Source of the DNA: Prevotella sp. MA2016
GTDB lineage: Bacteria; Bacteroidota; Bacteroidia; Bacteroidales; Bacteroidaceae
Direction of reading: 5' to 3'
Assembly: GCF_000619825.1 (NCBI RefSeq)
Contig: NZ_JHUW01000010.1
Coordinates: forward strand, 124,001-188,000
Length of the DNA: 64,000 nt
Shown here: one piece after another, positions 50,827 to 60,098 of the stretch
Position numbering within the stretch: the stretch's first letter is position 1
Layout: each line of letters opens with the position of its first letter
Translations under genes and position numbers: made by a program
The notes under the pieces: generated by a model
What the model was told of the DNA's origin: nothing
The model's input: only the letters and a program-made list of their open reading frames with translations
The model's database searches: none

Positions 50827-51541
50827 ATGCCTAAATGCCTGTAGGATAGGGTAGTTACGGCGTTTTCTACCCCTTCAAAACTCGCGTATTTCTGGCCGCC
50901 TGCCCGTTGGTTTTGAATAATCCAGAAATGACGAAAAATTAAAATGTCGCTCTCGATCCATTTACCTTTCACATTCATTATGATTTCATTTCGTTGATTT
51001 GCGTTTCTAAATCGCCGTATGAATTCAGATTTACAAATACATAGAAAGCACGATTTACACATCTTTAAATGTAATACACATCTTAATATTTAGATTTAAA
51101 TATCTGAATATCCAAATATAACTTTTTATATTAATATTTATGCATCGTATATATCTGATTAATAAATATATGAAAATCAATCAGTTACACGTTTTTGTGC
51201 AAAATAAGTTCCCTATTTATTCAGGGTTTGGCACCCCGGAGCGCATAATGGTATTTAAAACAATAAACTTTTCGTAAGTAGTTCATTTATACCCAATTAG
51301 TTACGAAAATACGCTCACAAAATCATTTGTACAGATTTAATATCGTAAATTTAGATTTAAAAATATAAACCTCAATTACGGTACTCTAAAACTTTTGATA
51401 TACAAATATAAAACTATAAACTTAAATTATTAATTCTTAAATTGTCTATACATTTGTTGGTTAATTCAATTTTTTGTTTTACCTTTGTAAACTGAAAGAA
51501 AAAGGGCCAATAATGGCCCATTAACCACTTAGTTATAAGAA
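50827..51541. other. AT-rich intergenic region without a recognised gene
   Basis: No convincing gene was seen. From about 51060 to 51480 the sequence is very AT-rich with repeated runs such as AAATATAAA and ATTTAAATAT. The last part contains the probable promoter of the XRE gene (TACCTTTG at 51480-51487). The region may be curved DNA or carry an unrecognised RNA. Confidence 0.4.
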
Positions 51542-52030
51542 ATGAAAGATAGAATCAGGCAAATCATGGAGTCTCAGCATATGACTCAACAGCTCTTCGC
51601 TGACTATATCGGTCAGAGTCCGGCAACACTTAGTAGTATTTTTACTGGTCGCACCCGACCTACCCTTAACATCGTAGAAGCCATCAAAAAGAAAATTCCT
51701 AACATCAATACTGATTGGTTGATGTTTGGATCTGGTGACATGTATCTGGCTCAAAATAACCCCGAGCAAGACCTCTTCTCTGAGGGCGATGGCAATGCTG
51801 ACGCCCACCCTACCGATCAAAATCCGATGCTGATGTTTGATGAGGGTCCTATTCAGGCTCCTCAAAATACACCCCAGACGCTCCCAAATATTAATGGTGT
51901 ACGTAATACACACCAGGAAATTGTAACAACGGGGGTAAAAATAGCAGACAAACCACAGCGAAAGGTAATGGAGATTCGGGTGTTTTATGATGATCAGACT
52001 TGGGAGACTTTCGTTCCTCAAAAGAAATAA
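51542..52030 (+). CDS. XRE family DNA-binding protein
   Basis: The 162-residue protein has an N-terminal helix-turn-helix (residues about 1-65: MKDRIRQIMESQHMTQQLFA, YIGQSPATLSSIFTGRTRPT) of the Cro/CI type. The rest is a Pro/Asn/Gln-rich linker and a short C-terminal beta segment (VMEIRVFYDDQTWETFVPQK). Such proteins are widespread in Bacteroidetes, and their targets are mostly unknown. The very long AT-rich region upstream suggests its own expression is controlled. It stands alone before the pyr genes. Confidence 0.85.
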   Translation: MKDRIRQIMESQHMTQQLFADYIGQSPATLSSIFTGRTRPTLNIVEAIKKKIPNINTDWLMFGSGDMYLAQNNPEQDLFSEGDGNADAHPTDQNPMLMFDEGPIQAPQNTPQTLPNINGVRNTHQEIVTTGVKIADKPQRKVMEIRVFYDDQTWETFVPQKK

Positions 52031-52033
52031 AGT

Positions 52034-52064
52034 TTTGTGGTTTAAAAAAATAATATTACCTTTG
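52034..52064 (+). promoter_or_regulatory. Promoter of pyrK-pyrD
   Basis: TTTG (52034-52037) and TACCTTTG (52057-52064) form a -33/-7 pair with a 19-base spacer, upstream of the ATG at 52088. The -33 element lies just after the XRE stop codon. Confidence 0.75.
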
Positions 52065-52087
52065 TACCCGAATTAATAATTTGAAGT

Positions 52088-52861
52088 ATGAAGAAGTATA
52101 TACTTGACCTCAAGGTGAAGCAGGTAGAGCAGATTCATCAGCGTTATGTGCTTATAAAACTGACTGACGATAAACCTCTTCCTGACATGTTGCCTGGTCA
52201 ATTTGTAGAGGTGCGTGTAGATGGTTCTACATCTACTTTCTTGCGCCGCCCCATTTCAATTAACTTTGTGGATCGCCTGAATAATGAGTTGTGGTTGCTC
52301 GTAGCCACCGTGGGCGATGGTACCAAACAATTAGCTAAACTGAATGCTGGTGACACGTTGAACTGTGTGCTGCCTCTGGGTAATGGTTTTACACCTGCAG
52401 CTCAGGGGGAGAAAGTGCTGCTCGTTGGCGGTGGTGTTGGTGTGGCTCCGCTCTTGTATATGGGAGCCGAAATGAAGCGTCAGGGCATAGAGCCAACCTT
52501 CCTGTTGGGTGCACGTACAGCTAACGACTTGCTGATGCTGCCAATATTTAATATGTACGGGCGCGTGTATGTAACAACCGAGGATGGTTCGATGGGAGAG
52601 AAGGGCTTTGTCACCAATCACTCTCTGCTTAGCAATGAGCGTTTCGATCGTATCAGCACCTGCGGACCAACGCCTATGATGAAGGCAGTGGCTCGCTATG
52701 CGCGACAGAACGGCGTGGATTGCGAAGCTTCGCTGGAGAATCTAATGGCCTGCGGATTGGGCGCATGTTTGTGCTGCGTTGAGAAGACTACCGAGGGTAA
52801 TTTGTGTGTTTGTAAGGATGGACCCGTGTTTAATATTAAGAAACTGTTATGGCAAGACTAA
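52088..52861 (+). CDS. pyrK: Dihydroorotate dehydrogenase electron transfer subunit
   Basis: The 257-residue protein is the PyrK subunit of class 1B dihydroorotate dehydrogenase. It has an FAD-binding region ([13 protein letters not shown]), an NAD-binding [29 protein letters not shown], and a C-terminal 2Fe-2S cluster with [13 protein letters not shown]...CVCKDGPVF. It passes electrons from dihydroorotate to NAD. Its end overlaps the pyrD start by 13 bases, so the two subunits are made together. Confidence 0.93.
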   Translation: MKKYILDLKVKQVEQIHQRYVLIKLTDDKPLPDMLPGQFVEVRVDGSTSTFLRRPISINFVDRLNNELWLLVATVGDGTKQLAKLNAGDTLNCVLPLGNGFTPAAQGEKVLLVGGGVGVAPLLYMGAEMKRQGIEPTFLLGARTANDLLMLPIFNMYGRVYVTTEDGSMGEKGFVTNHSLLSNERFDRISTCGPTPMMKAVARYARQNGVDCEASLENLMACGLGACLCCVEKTTEGNLCVCKDGPVFNIKKLLWQD

Positions 52862-53754
52862 ATGTAAAGATTGCTGATTTGGAACTGAAGAACCCTGTGA
52901 TGACTGCATCGGGAACATTTGGTTATGGATTAGAGTTTGCCGACTTGATGCCTCTGGATGGTATTGGCGGTATTATTGTTAAGGGTACCACCCTGAAGCC
53001 TCGCGAGGGCAACGACTATCCACGCATGGCTGAGACTGCTAGTGGCATGCTCAACTGCGTAGGTCTGCAAAACAAGGGTGTGGATTATTTCTGTGAGCAT
53101 ATTTATCCCCAGATAAAGGATATCAATACCAACATGATTGTGAACGTGAGTGGTTCGTCGCCTGAGGATTATGCCGAGTGTGCAGCCCGTATTGATGCTC
53201 TCGATAATATCCCTGCTATCGAACTCAATATCTCGTGTCCTAACGTAAAAGATGGAGGTATGGCTTTTGGTGTGACTTGTGCTGGTGCTGCCAGTGTGGT
53301 AAAGGCTGTGCGCCAGGCTTACCATAAGACGCTGATTGTGAAGCTGAGTCCTAACGTAACAGATATTGCTGAGATAGCACGTGCTGTAGAGGCTGAAGGC
53401 GCCGACAGCGTGTCGCTGATAAATACGCTGATGGGTATGGCTATCGATATAGAGAAGCGCCGTACACTGCTCAGCATCAACACAGGAGGCCTTAGCGGTC
53501 CTTGTGTAAAGCCTGTGGCCCTGCGCATGGTATGGCAGGTGGCTAAGGCCGTCAAGATACCTGTAATCGGTCTGGGAGGCATTAATAGTGCCAAGGATGC
53601 CATTGAGTTCCTGATGGCTGGAGCTACAGCCATTGAGATAGGCACGGCCAACTTCCTGGATCCGGCTATAAGTATTAAGGTGCGTGATGGTATTAATGAA
53701 TGGCTCGATAGTCATGGGTGCCAGTCGGTAAACGAGATAATAGGGGTTGTTTAA
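52849..53754 (+). CDS. pyrD: Dihydroorotate dehydrogenase (class 1B), catalytic subunit
   Basis: The 301-residue protein begins [20 protein letters not shown] and has [27 protein letters not shown] with the catalytic Cys region, [18 protein letters not shown] and [19 protein letters not shown], the FMN-binding barrel of class 1B PyrD. It oxidises dihydroorotate to orotate in pyrimidine synthesis. The stop codon lies within the stem of the terminator that follows. Confidence 0.93.
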   Translation: MARLNVKIADLELKNPVMTASGTFGYGLEFADLMPLDGIGGIIVKGTTLKPREGNDYPRMAETASGMLNCVGLQNKGVDYFCEHIYPQIKDINTNMIVNVSGSSPEDYAECAARIDALDNIPAIELNISCPNVKDGGMAFGVTCAGAASVVKAVRQAYHKTLIVKLSPNVTDIAEIARAVEAEGADSVSLINTLMGMAIDIEKRRTLLSINTGGLSGPCVKPVALRMVWQVAKAVKIPVIGLGGINSAKDAIEFLMAGATAIEIGTANFLDPAISIKVRDGINEWLDSHGCQSVNEIIGVV

Positions 53755-53768
53755 CCCCTATTTTTTTT
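53739..53768 (+). terminator. Terminator overlapping the pyrD stop
   Basis: AATAGGGGTT (53739-53748) pairs with AACCCCTATT (53753-53762), then T8. The pyrD TAA (53752-53754) is inside the structure. Confidence 0.9.
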
Positions 53769-53790
53769 GTTTGTGCTGAGAAATATACAT

Positions 53791-53825
53791 AAAAAATTTG
53801 GGGGCTACCAATCGGCAACCCCCAA
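53791..53825 (-). terminator. Terminator of aroC
   Basis: TTGGGGG (53798-53804) pairs with CCCCCAA (53819-53825), and on the minus strand the hairpin is followed by ATTTTTT. It lies about 140 bases beyond the aroC stop. Confidence 0.75.
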
Positions 53826-53964
53826 CCAACACAAAAACTAAACTAGACTTAACTAAAGCAATTCCGGGGTTTTCCCAAATCCCTGATTGCGAGTGCAAAG
53901 ATACGCATAGTTTTTTAAACTACCAAATCTTTTTTGCATTTTTTTGCAATTAGGGGGTTCTTTT

Positions 53965-55068
53965 CTATAAATTTACTGCATTTTGCAGCAAAATATAGTC
54001 TAAGATTGTCATTGCAGCCATAGATTCAACCACAGGCACTGCTCTTGGTAAAACACATGGATCATGGCGTCCGTGAGCCGTAAATGTGGTGGCATTTCCT
54101 TCCTTATCTACCGTGTTTTGTTCGGTAAGAATTGTGGCCACGGGTTTAAAAGCCACTCGGAAGTAGATGTCCTGGCCATTGCTGATGCCGCCTTGGATAC
54201 CACCACTATGATTGGTGGTTGTGGTGATGGGGGATTGGGTGTTGGGTGATGGGTGATGGGTGTTGGGTGATGGTACGAACACATCGTTCACCTGACTGCC
54301 GCGCATAGTAGCGCTGTCAAAACCATCGCCATACTCAAAGCCCTTGACGGCATTGATGCTAAGCATGGCTTGTCCTAATGAGGCATGCAACTTGTCAAAT
54401 TCGGGCTCGCCTAAGCCCGTGGGGCACCCCTTTATCACGCAAGTGATGATGCCGCCTATGGTGTCGCCATCGGCTTTTACCTGAGCTATCAGCTGCTCCA
54501 TTTGGGCGGCTTTCTGGGCATCAGGGCAGCGTACGGCATTGGTCTCAGTCAGACTAAGGTCGTAGCGGCTATAATCCTTTTCGAGCGCGATGTCGCCCAC
54601 TTGCGATGTATAAGCTTGAATGCTGATACCTTTCTGGCGTAAAACCAGTTTGGCAAATGCGCCACCTACGCAGCGACTGATGGTGATGCGGGCCGATGAA
54701 CGTCCGCCACCACGATGGTCGCGAATGCCGTATTTCTCCTGATAGGTGAAATCGGCATGCGAGGGGCGGAATAGATTGCGCATATTCTCGTAGTCGTTGG
54801 AGTGCTGGTTGGTGTTACGGACAATAAATCCTATGGGGCAGCCTGTTGTCTTGTCCTCGAAAACGCCACTGAGCAACTCTACACGATCGGCCTCTTGGCG
54901 CGATGTGGTGATAGCACTCTGTCCAGGGCGACGGCGATTTAGTTCGCTTTGAATAAACTCCATATCGATGTCGATGCCAGCAGGCATGCCATCAATGACG
55001 CCCCCAACAGCCTCGCCGTGGCTCTCGCCAAACGTAGTCAGCCTAAAAATATGCCCAAAACTATTCAT
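53965..55068 (-). CDS. aroC: Chorismate synthase with an inserted repeat-coded loop
   Basis: The 367-residue protein is Aro[21 protein letters not shown] at the start, [60 protein letters not shown] and later [20 protein letters not shown]. It makes chorismate from EPSP using reduced FMN. Between [18 protein letters not shown] and the conserved NHSGGIQGG, heptanucleotide repeats add a loop of roughly 15 residues not usual for the family. The core motifs are intact, so it should work. Confidence 0.92.
   Translation of the reverse strand: MNSFGHIFRLTTFGESHGEAVGGVIDGMPAGIDIDMEFIQSELNRRRPGQSAITTSRQEADRVELLSGVFEDKTTGCPIGFIVRNTNQHSNDYENMRNLFRPSHADFTYQEKYGIRDHRGGGRSSARITISRCVGGAFAKLVLRQKGISIQAYTSQVGDIALEKDYSRYDLSLTETNAVRCPDAQKAAQMEQLIAQVKADGDTIGGIITCVIKGCPTGLGEPEFDKLHASLGQAMLSINAVKGFEYGDGFDSATMRGSQVNDVFVPSPNTHHPSPNTQSPITTTTNHSGGIQGGISNGQDIYFRVAFKPVATILTEQNTVDKEGNATTFTAHGRHDPCVLPRAVPVVESMAAMTILDYILLQNAVNL
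54235..54273. repeat. Heptanucleotide tandem repeat inside aroC
   Basis: WTGGGTG is repeated five and a half times (TTGGGTG, TTGGGTG, ATGGGTG, ATGGGTG, TTGGGTG, ATGG). On the coding strand it gives a Pro/His/Ser/Asn loop. Confidence 0.8.
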
Positions 55069-55131
55069 AATTATCTAATCGTTTCTTTAGTACGCTTGCT
55101 TAAGCAAGAATTATCAATTTTCAATTATCGC

Positions 55132-55743
55132 TTAGTGGCAGTGTCCGCAGCCGCAGCCACCATCGTGATGATGATGCTCATGGTTGCCGCAATCGCATCC
55201 GTCGCCACAGCCGTGCTCGCCACAGCCGCCACCGCAACCGCCGCATCCACCGGTCAGGTGCTTAATCAGATGCTGGATCTCCTCTTGAGTAGCCTCGCGG
55301 TTTTCAATCACGCGACCTTTGAAATTCAGTGTTTTGCCTGCCAGAGGGTGGTTGGTGTCAACGGTCACGCCGTCTTCTTCAATCTTAACAACCTTTGCCA
55401 TGAACTGGTGGTCGTCATTGTCCATCAGGGTGATGACTGCGCCCTCGAAAATATTGTCGTGGTCGAAGTGGCCATTTACGGTGAATACCTCGCGGCCTAC
55501 TTTGTGCACACCTTCAGATACATACTCGCCAAAAGCCTCGGCCGGAGTCAGCTCAAAATCAAAGTCGCTGCCTTTCTCAAGGCCCTTCACCTTCTCCTCA
55601 AAAGCATCCAGAGCTACGCTGAATCCGGTGATAAACTCAAATGGACGGTCGTCGCCAGTCTGCTCCTCGAGCTCACTCTTGCCATCCTTCAGGCTGTACA
55701 ACTGATATACAACCGACATAAATCTGTTTTTTGTTTCTTCCAT
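55132..55743 (-). CDS. SlyD-like FKBP peptidyl-prolyl isomerase with metal-binding tail
   Basis: The 203-residue protein has an FKBP domain interrupted by an IF (insert-in-flap) domain, as in SlyD: DDRPFEFITGFSVALDAFEE, FDFELTPAEAFGEYVSEGVH, and VDTNHPLAGKTLNFKGRVIE. The C-terminal 40 residues are extremely rich in Gly, Cys and His (HHHHDGGCGCGHCH), a likely metal-binding tail. SlyD proteins fold peptides and deliver nickel. It is cytoplasmic, upstream of aroC on the same strand with a 63-base gap. Confidence 0.88.
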   Translation of the reverse strand: MEETKNRFMSVVYQLYSLKDGKSELEEQTGDDRPFEFITGFSVALDAFEEKVKGLEKGSDFDFELTPAEAFGEYVSEGVHKVGREVFTVNGHFDHDNIFEGAVITLMDNDDHQFMAKVVKIEEDGVTVDTNHPLAGKTLNFKGRVIENREATQEEIQHLIKHLTGGCGGCGGGCGEHGCGDGCDCGNHEHHHHDGGCGCGHCH

Positions 55744-55904
55744 TATACCTATTTATATATATTTAGTTTCAGCTTGCAAAGTTACGCATTTTCCACCAAA
55801 TACACGAAAGTTTAATCCTAAAAAGTAAAAAAATACTTATTTTAGGCTTTCTGTTGATATGTATCAATAAAAAAGCTGTGTTCGCACACAATTAAACAAA
55901 TTTG

Positions 55905-55936
55905 TTTGTTGGTGTTGAAAAATCGTCGTACCTTTG
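55905..55936 (+). promoter_or_regulatory. Promoter of the small secreted protein
   Basis: TTTG (55905-55908) and TACCTTTG (55929-55936) form a -33/-7 pair with a 20-base spacer. The leader to the ATG at 56004 is about 60 bases and contains AAGAAAGGG shortly before the start. Confidence 0.75.
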
Positions 55937-56003
55937 CACCGTCAAAAGATGACAAACAGTTTTTAAAGGATAACATATTTAAAGTAAAAGAAAGGGTAAA
56001 AAG

Positions 56004-56366
56004 ATGAAAAAGATGATTTTGACACTGGTAGCAATGCTGAGTATGACAACTGCATTTGCAGAGGGTGAGAATACAAGCGCTGTTAAGAATGTAGAGGCCT
56101 ACAAGATGGACGTTAACATGGACATGCTTTCAAAGGCTCTTCACCTCACCATCGACCAGCGTGCAGCTGTAGAGAACATTCATCACGTATTCAATACAGA
56201 GATGACTTACGCAGCTCAGTACGGTAACAACGAGCGCGACAACATGGTTAAGCGTGCTATCGATACCGACGTAAAGCGTATGCGCTATGTGCTCAACGAG
56301 AAGCAGATGCGTACATACCTGATGCTGCTCAACACCACTATCAACAACCGTGGTCTGAACAAGTAA
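56004..56366 (+). CDS. Small secreted hypothetical protein
   Basis: The 120-residue protein has a signal peptide (MILTLVAMLSMTTAFAEG) and a helical mature part (MDMLSKALHLTIDQRAAVEN, RAIDTDVKRMRYVLNEKQMR) that resembles Spy/CpxP-like periplasmic helical proteins and is common in Prevotella, but I cannot assign it. It has its own promoter and terminator, so it is expressed alone. Codon use looks like that of highly expressed genes. Confidence 0.75.
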   Translation: MKKMILTLVAMLSMTTAFAEGENTSAVKNVEAYKMDVNMDMLSKALHLTIDQRAAVENIHHVFNTEMTYAAQYGNNERDNMVKRAIDTDVKRMRYVLNEKQMRTYLMLLNTTINNRGLNK

Positions 56367-56400
56367 ATTCGTAGTTTTTTAGTTATTATTGGTCATTCTT

Positions 56401-56434
56401 ATAGAGGCGTTCCTCAGGGGACGTCTCTATTTTT
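56401..56434 (+). terminator. Terminator of the small secreted protein
   Basis: ATAGAGGCGT (56401-56410) pairs with ACGTCTCTAT (56421-56430) with a single mismatch, followed by TTTT. Confidence 0.85.
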
Positions 56435-56510
56435 ATGCTTAAAATTTGCAAATGTCGATTTTTTTTGCTTACTTTGCAGTCTGAAAACAAGATTAAACAA
56501 AATAAGCATA

Positions 56511-57416
56511 ATGATGATGAAGAAATTGAAGTTTTTAGTAATGTCGGCGGTGGCAGCTTTGCTGGTTAGCTGTGGCACTACTAGCACAGTGCCCATCACA
56601 GGGCGTAAGCAGAACCTGATGGTGAGCGATGGTGAGATGCTGAGTCTCTCAACCCAGCAGTATCAGGAGTTTATGAAGACAGCCAAGCTTTCTACCGATG
56701 CTACCAAGACAGCTATGGTGAAGCGAGTAGGTCAGAACCTGGCTAATGCAGTGGTTAGCTATCTGAATGCTAACGGTATGCAGAACGATGTGCAGAACTA
56801 CAAGTGGCAGTTTAATCTCGTGGCCGACAAGCAAGCCAATGCCTGGTGCATGCCTGGAGGACTCATTGTGGTTTATGAAGGCATTCTGCCCATCACGCAG
56901 GATGAGGCTTCGCTGGCCATCGTGCTTGGTCATGAGATTGCGCATGCTGTGGCCCGTCATTCTGCCGAGCAGATGAGTACGCAGATTAAGCAGCAGTATG
57001 GTGTGCAGGGTTTGGGCGCATTGGCTGGTGCTCTGGGCGTAGGCAACAATACTTTGGCCATCGGTCAGGCTGTGGCTGGCATGGGCTTGAATCTGGCTAA
57101 TCTGAAATATTCACGCAGTCATGAGAGTGAGGCCGACTATATGGGATTGATTTTTGCCGCAATGGCAGGTTACGATCCTCAGGCAGCTGTTACTTTCTGG
57201 CAGCGTATGGCATCAGCCAGCAACAGCAATACAGCCGAGTTCTTGAGCGATCACCCTTCTGATGCCACCCGTATCAAGAATATCCAGGGATGGTTGCCTG
57301 AGGCTAAGAAGTACTATAAGCCAAAGACCACACAGGTTGCTAAGAAGACCACAACCACCAAAAAGACCACCACAAAAAAGACAACAACTAAAAAAACAAC
57401 AAATAAGAGAAAGTAA
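56511..57416 (+). CDS. M48 family metallopeptidase lipoprotein
   Basis: The 301-residue protein has a lipoprotein signal (FLVMSAVAALLVSCGTTS). The zinc site is VLGHEIAHAVARHSAEQM (HEIAH) with the third ligand in HESEADYMGLIFAAMAGYDP. ANAWCMPGGLIVVYEGIL is another LoiP/YggG-like stretch. It should degrade or mature proteins at the membrane surface. The last 25 residues are a striking Lys/Thr repeat (KKTTTTKKTTTKKTTTKK), unusual for the family and possibly cell-wall- or LPS-interacting. The stop codon directly abuts the pepC start. Confidence 0.88.
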   Translation: MMMKKLKFLVMSAVAALLVSCGTTSTVPITGRKQNLMVSDGEMLSLSTQQYQEFMKTAKLSTDATKTAMVKRVGQNLANAVVSYLNANGMQNDVQNYKWQFNLVADKQANAWCMPGGLIVVYEGILPITQDEASLAIVLGHEIAHAVARHSAEQMSTQIKQQYGVQGLGALAGALGVGNNTLAIGQAVAGMGLNLANLKYSRSHESEADYMGLIFAAMAGYDPQAAVTFWQRMASASNSNTAEFLSDHPSDATRIKNIQGWLPEAKKYYKPKTTQVAKKTTTTKKTTTKKTTTKKTTNKRK

Positions 57417-58814
57417 ATGAATAAAGTTACAATTACAATTGCGTTAGCAGCCTGCAGCGTGATGGCCCAGGCGCAGGGTGGAGGTATCTCTGCCAAGATG
57501 TTACAGGAAATACAGAAGGAAACAACGCAGTGTGGCAAGGAGCGCGTCATCGCCAACGCCATCTATGGTATGAACATTGATGCGCTGGCCAAAAACTACA
57601 AGGTGGCTGCTCGCCCCATCGACACACATTTCTCTGTAGAGACACGTAAGCAGTCTATCACCGACCAGAAATCGTCAGGACGCTGCTGGATGTTCAGTGG
57701 TCTCAATGTGTTGCGTTCAAATTATATGGCTCATGCCGACTCGGTTAGCATCGAGTTCTCGCAGGCCTACCTTTTCTTCTGGGATCAGTTGGAAAAGGCC
57801 AATCTGATGTTACAGGGTGTTATTGATACGGCTAAGAAGCCTATCGATGATGAGCGCGTGCGCTTCTTCTTCCATTCGCCCATTGGTGATGGGGGCACCT
57901 TCTGTGGTGTGGCCGACCTGGCACCTAAGTACGGACTGGTTCCGTCAGAGATTATGCCTGAGACTTACACCAGTGAGAACACCTCAAAGGCTCGTAACCT
58001 GATTTCTTCGAAACTGCGTGAGTTCGGACTTCAGTTGCGTGATATGGTGGCCAAGAAAAAGAGTGCTGCTGATATCCAGAAAGCCAAGATAGAGATGCTC
58101 ACTAAGATTTATGGTATGCTGAAACTCACACTGGGTGCACCTGTTGAGAAGTTCACCTATGCCTTCCATGACAAAAATGGTCGTCAGCTGGGTGAACCTA
58201 AGGAGTACACACCACAAAGTTTCTATCAGGAGGTAGTTGGTGGCGACCTGAAAGGCACCTTTATCATGGTGATGAACGACCCACGTCGCGAGTATTACAA
58301 AACTTACGAGGTGGAGTATGATCGTCACACCTATGATGGTACCAACTGGCGCTATCTGAACCTGCCTATGGAGGAGATTGAGCAGTTGGCTATTGCCTCA
58401 CTGAAGGATGGTCGCAAGATGTACAGCTCTTACGATGTAGCTAAGTTTCTGGATCGTAAGCGCGGTTATGCTTCGTTAGAAAATTTCAATTATGGCTCAG
58501 TGTTTGGAACCACCTTTAAGATGGATAAGGCTCAGCGTATCTCTACCTTTGATAGCGGTTCTACGCATGCTATGACTCTGACTGCTGTTGATTTGGATAA
58601 GCAGGGTAATCCTATCAAGTGGAAGGTGGAAAACTCTTGGGGCTCAACCAACGGACAGCAGGGCTGCCTGATTATGACAGCCGAGTGGTTCCGTGAGTAT
58701 ATGTTCCGACTGGTTGTAAATAAAAAATATGTATCAGAAAAACTTCTGAAGGCATACGATACTAAGCCTGTTATGGTAATGCCTGAGGACCCATTGTTCC
58801 TGCCCGATGAGTAA
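57417..58814 (+). CDS. Aminopeptidase C (C1B papain-like, bleomycin hydrolase family)
   Basis: The 465-residue protein has a signal peptide (ITIALAACSVMAQAQGGG) and a C1B core: catalytic Cys in QKSSGRCWMFSGLN, His in DSGSTHAMTLTAVDL and Asn in KVENSWGSTNGQQG. C1B enzymes are usually cytoplasmic aminopeptidases; a secreted form is a known Bacteroidetes variant. It begins immediately after the M48 gene and ends overlapping the SDR gene, so the three are an operon. Confidence 0.88.
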   Translation: MNKVTITIALAACSVMAQAQGGGISAKMLQEIQKETTQCGKERVIANAIYGMNIDALAKNYKVAARPIDTHFSVETRKQSITDQKSSGRCWMFSGLNVLRSNYMAHADSVSIEFSQAYLFFWDQLEKANLMLQGVIDTAKKPIDDERVRFFFHSPIGDGGTFCGVADLAPKYGLVPSEIMPETYTSENTSKARNLISSKLREFGLQLRDMVAKKKSAADIQKAKIEMLTKIYGMLKLTLGAPVEKFTYAFHDKNGRQLGEPKEYTPQSFYQEVVGGDLKGTFIMVMNDPRREYYKTYEVEYDRHTYDGTNWRYLNLPMEEIEQLAIASLKDGRKMYSSYDVAKFLDRKRGYASLENFNYGSVFGTTFKMDKAQRISTFDSGSTHAMTLTAVDLDKQGNPIKWKVENSWGSTNGQQGCLIMTAEWFREYMFRLVVNKKYVSEKLLKAYDTKPVMVMPEDPLFLPDE

Positions 58815-59526
58815 AGTGATTATTATTGGCGCCTCATCAGGTATCGGACTCGAAGTGGCCCGTCTATTCATCCAGCGTGGCTGGACGGTAGGCGTGGCCG
58901 CTCGCCGTTTAGAGCTATTGAAAAATATCGGCGCTGCTGAGGTAGAGCAGATAGATGTAACCAGCGAGGATGCTCCCGACAAGTTGATGTCGCTTATCAA
59001 TCGCATGGGAGGCATGGACCTTTTCTTCTATGCATCAGGCGTAGGCAAGCAGAATCGTGAGCTCACGCCCGATATAGAGCAATGGACTGTTGAGACCAAC
59101 GGTTTAGGTTTTACGCAGATGATAGGTTGTGCCTTTCGCTATTTTGCCCAGCAGGGCAGGGGGCATATCGCCGCCATCTCGTCGATAGCAGGTACTAAGG
59201 GTTTAGGTCCTGCACCAGCCTATTCGGCCACCAAAGCCTATCAGGCCACCTATCTTCAGGCATTGGAACAGCAGGCTAATGCCCGCAAGCTCAACATCTG
59301 CATCACCGACATCCGTCCTGGTTTTGTAGATACGGCCTTACTCAGTGGCTTGCCCCGCTATCCTATGATGCTGCAGCCCCAACAGGTGGCTTGTGAGATT
59401 GTGAGTGCCATCGAACATCATGATCATATCCGCATCATCGACTGGCGATATCGCATCCTTACTGCCCTATGGCGCAGGGTGCCCCGTTTTATTTGGCGTA
59501 GATTAAAATTAGTAAAGTATGAGTAA
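58807..59526 (+). CDS. SDR family oxidoreductase
   Basis: The 239-residue protein starts MSKVIIIGASSGIGLEVARL with the Gly-rich NAD(P) motif GASSGIG, has YASGVGKQ, the catalytic Ser in AAISSIAGTKG, and Tyr-x-x-x-Lys in YSATKAYQAT. This is the classical short-chain dehydrogenase/reductase pattern. The substrate is unknown. It overlaps the pepC stop by eight bases and the fRMsr start by eight bases. Confidence 0.88.
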   Translation: MSKVIIIGASSGIGLEVARLFIQRGWTVGVAARRLELLKNIGAAEVEQIDVTSEDAPDKLMSLINRMGGMDLFFYASGVGKQNRELTPDIEQWTVETNGLGFTQMIGCAFRYFAQQGRGHIAAISSIAGTKGLGPAPAYSATKAYQATYLQALEQQANARKLNICITDIRPGFVDTALLSGLPRYPMMLQPQQVACEIVSAIEHHDHIRIIDWRYRILTALWRRVPRFIWRRLKLVKYE

Positions 59527-59968
59527 AATTGAGAAATATAAACTGCTTAGTGAGCAGATTAAGAGTTTGGTAGAAGGTGAAACCGATCAGGTGGCTGTGA
59601 TGGCCAATGTGGCAGCAGCCATTCACCTGGAGATGGGATTCTGGTGGACAGGCTTCTATCGTGTGCAGAATGATGAGTTGGTGCTGGGCCCGTTCCAGGG
59701 GCCAGTGGCTTGCATGCATATTGGCTATGGTAAGGGTGTGTGTGGCACATCGTGGAAACAGCAGGCCACTGTTGTGGTGCCTGATGTAGAGCACTTTCCT
59801 GGTCACATTGCATGTAGCAGCGCGTCTCGTTCCGAAATCGTAGTGCCAGTATTCTCGGCCGGTAAAATTATTGCTGTGCTCGACATCGACAGTAAGGATC
59901 TGGCAACATTCGATGAGGTGGATAAGCAGTGGCTTGAGGAGATTGTCAAGGTGTTCGATAAAAAATAA
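59519..59968 (+). CDS. msrC: Free methionine-(R)-sulfoxide reductase (GAF domain)
   Basis: The 149-residue protein is a single GAF domain with the fRMsr signature: NVAAAIHLEMGFWWTGFYRV, GPFQGPVACMHIGYGKGVCG and HFPGHIACSSASRSEIVVPV. The Cys residues in VACMH, GVCGT and HIACSS are the redox ones. It reduces free methionine sulfoxide formed by oxidation. It is last in the M48-pepC-SDR operon. Confidence 0.9.
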   Translation: MSKIEKYKLLSEQIKSLVEGETDQVAVMANVAAAIHLEMGFWWTGFYRVQNDELVLGPFQGPVACMHIGYGKGVCGTSWKQQATVVVPDVEHFPGHIACSSASRSEIVVPVFSAGKIIAVLDIDSKDLATFDEVDKQWLEEIVKVFDKK

Positions 59969-59986
59969 AAAAAACGCAGAGAATTT

Positions 59987-60018
59987 TTTGGCAGTGTGGG
60001 CAGAATTGCTTAATTTTG
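59987..60018 (+). promoter_or_regulatory. Promoter of ilvC
   Basis: TTTG (59987-59990) and TAATTTTG (60011-60018) form a -33/-7 pair with a 20-base spacer. Transcription should begin near 60024, about 130 bases before the start codon. Confidence 0.75.
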
Positions 60019-60039
60019 CACCCGATTTAAATAGTTAAC

Positions 60040-60098
60040 GCCCAAGTCGTACCCTCGTGCAGGGTGTGAGCGGACTAGTAAGACGACGGCTCTCGGGC
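60040..60098 (+). promoter_or_regulatory. Structured leader of ilvC
   Basis: Three nested stems can form: GCCC (60040-60043) with GGGC (60095-60098), GTCGT (60046-60050) with ACGAC (60083-60087), and ACCCT (60051-60055) with AGGGT (60061-60065). The leader has no obvious Leu, Ile or Val codon-rich peptide. It could be a regulatory RNA. No known riboswitch is recognised. Confidence 0.45.

Noticed and set aside
50763..51062. Minus-strand open frame of 99 codons after holA
   Set aside because: It runs through the holA terminator hairpin, has no leader or domain, and its composition looks non-coding.
51542..52030. XRE regulator as a phage repressor
   Set aside because: No phage genes or divergent cro-like gene are next to it; it is followed by pyrK-pyrD, and similar stand-alone XRE genes are common in Bacteroidetes.
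54949..55815. Long plus-strand open frame of 288 codons over aroC and the SlyD-like gene
   Set aside because: It is a shadow of the well-supported minus-strand genes; its Ala/Val/His-rich product has no family resemblance.
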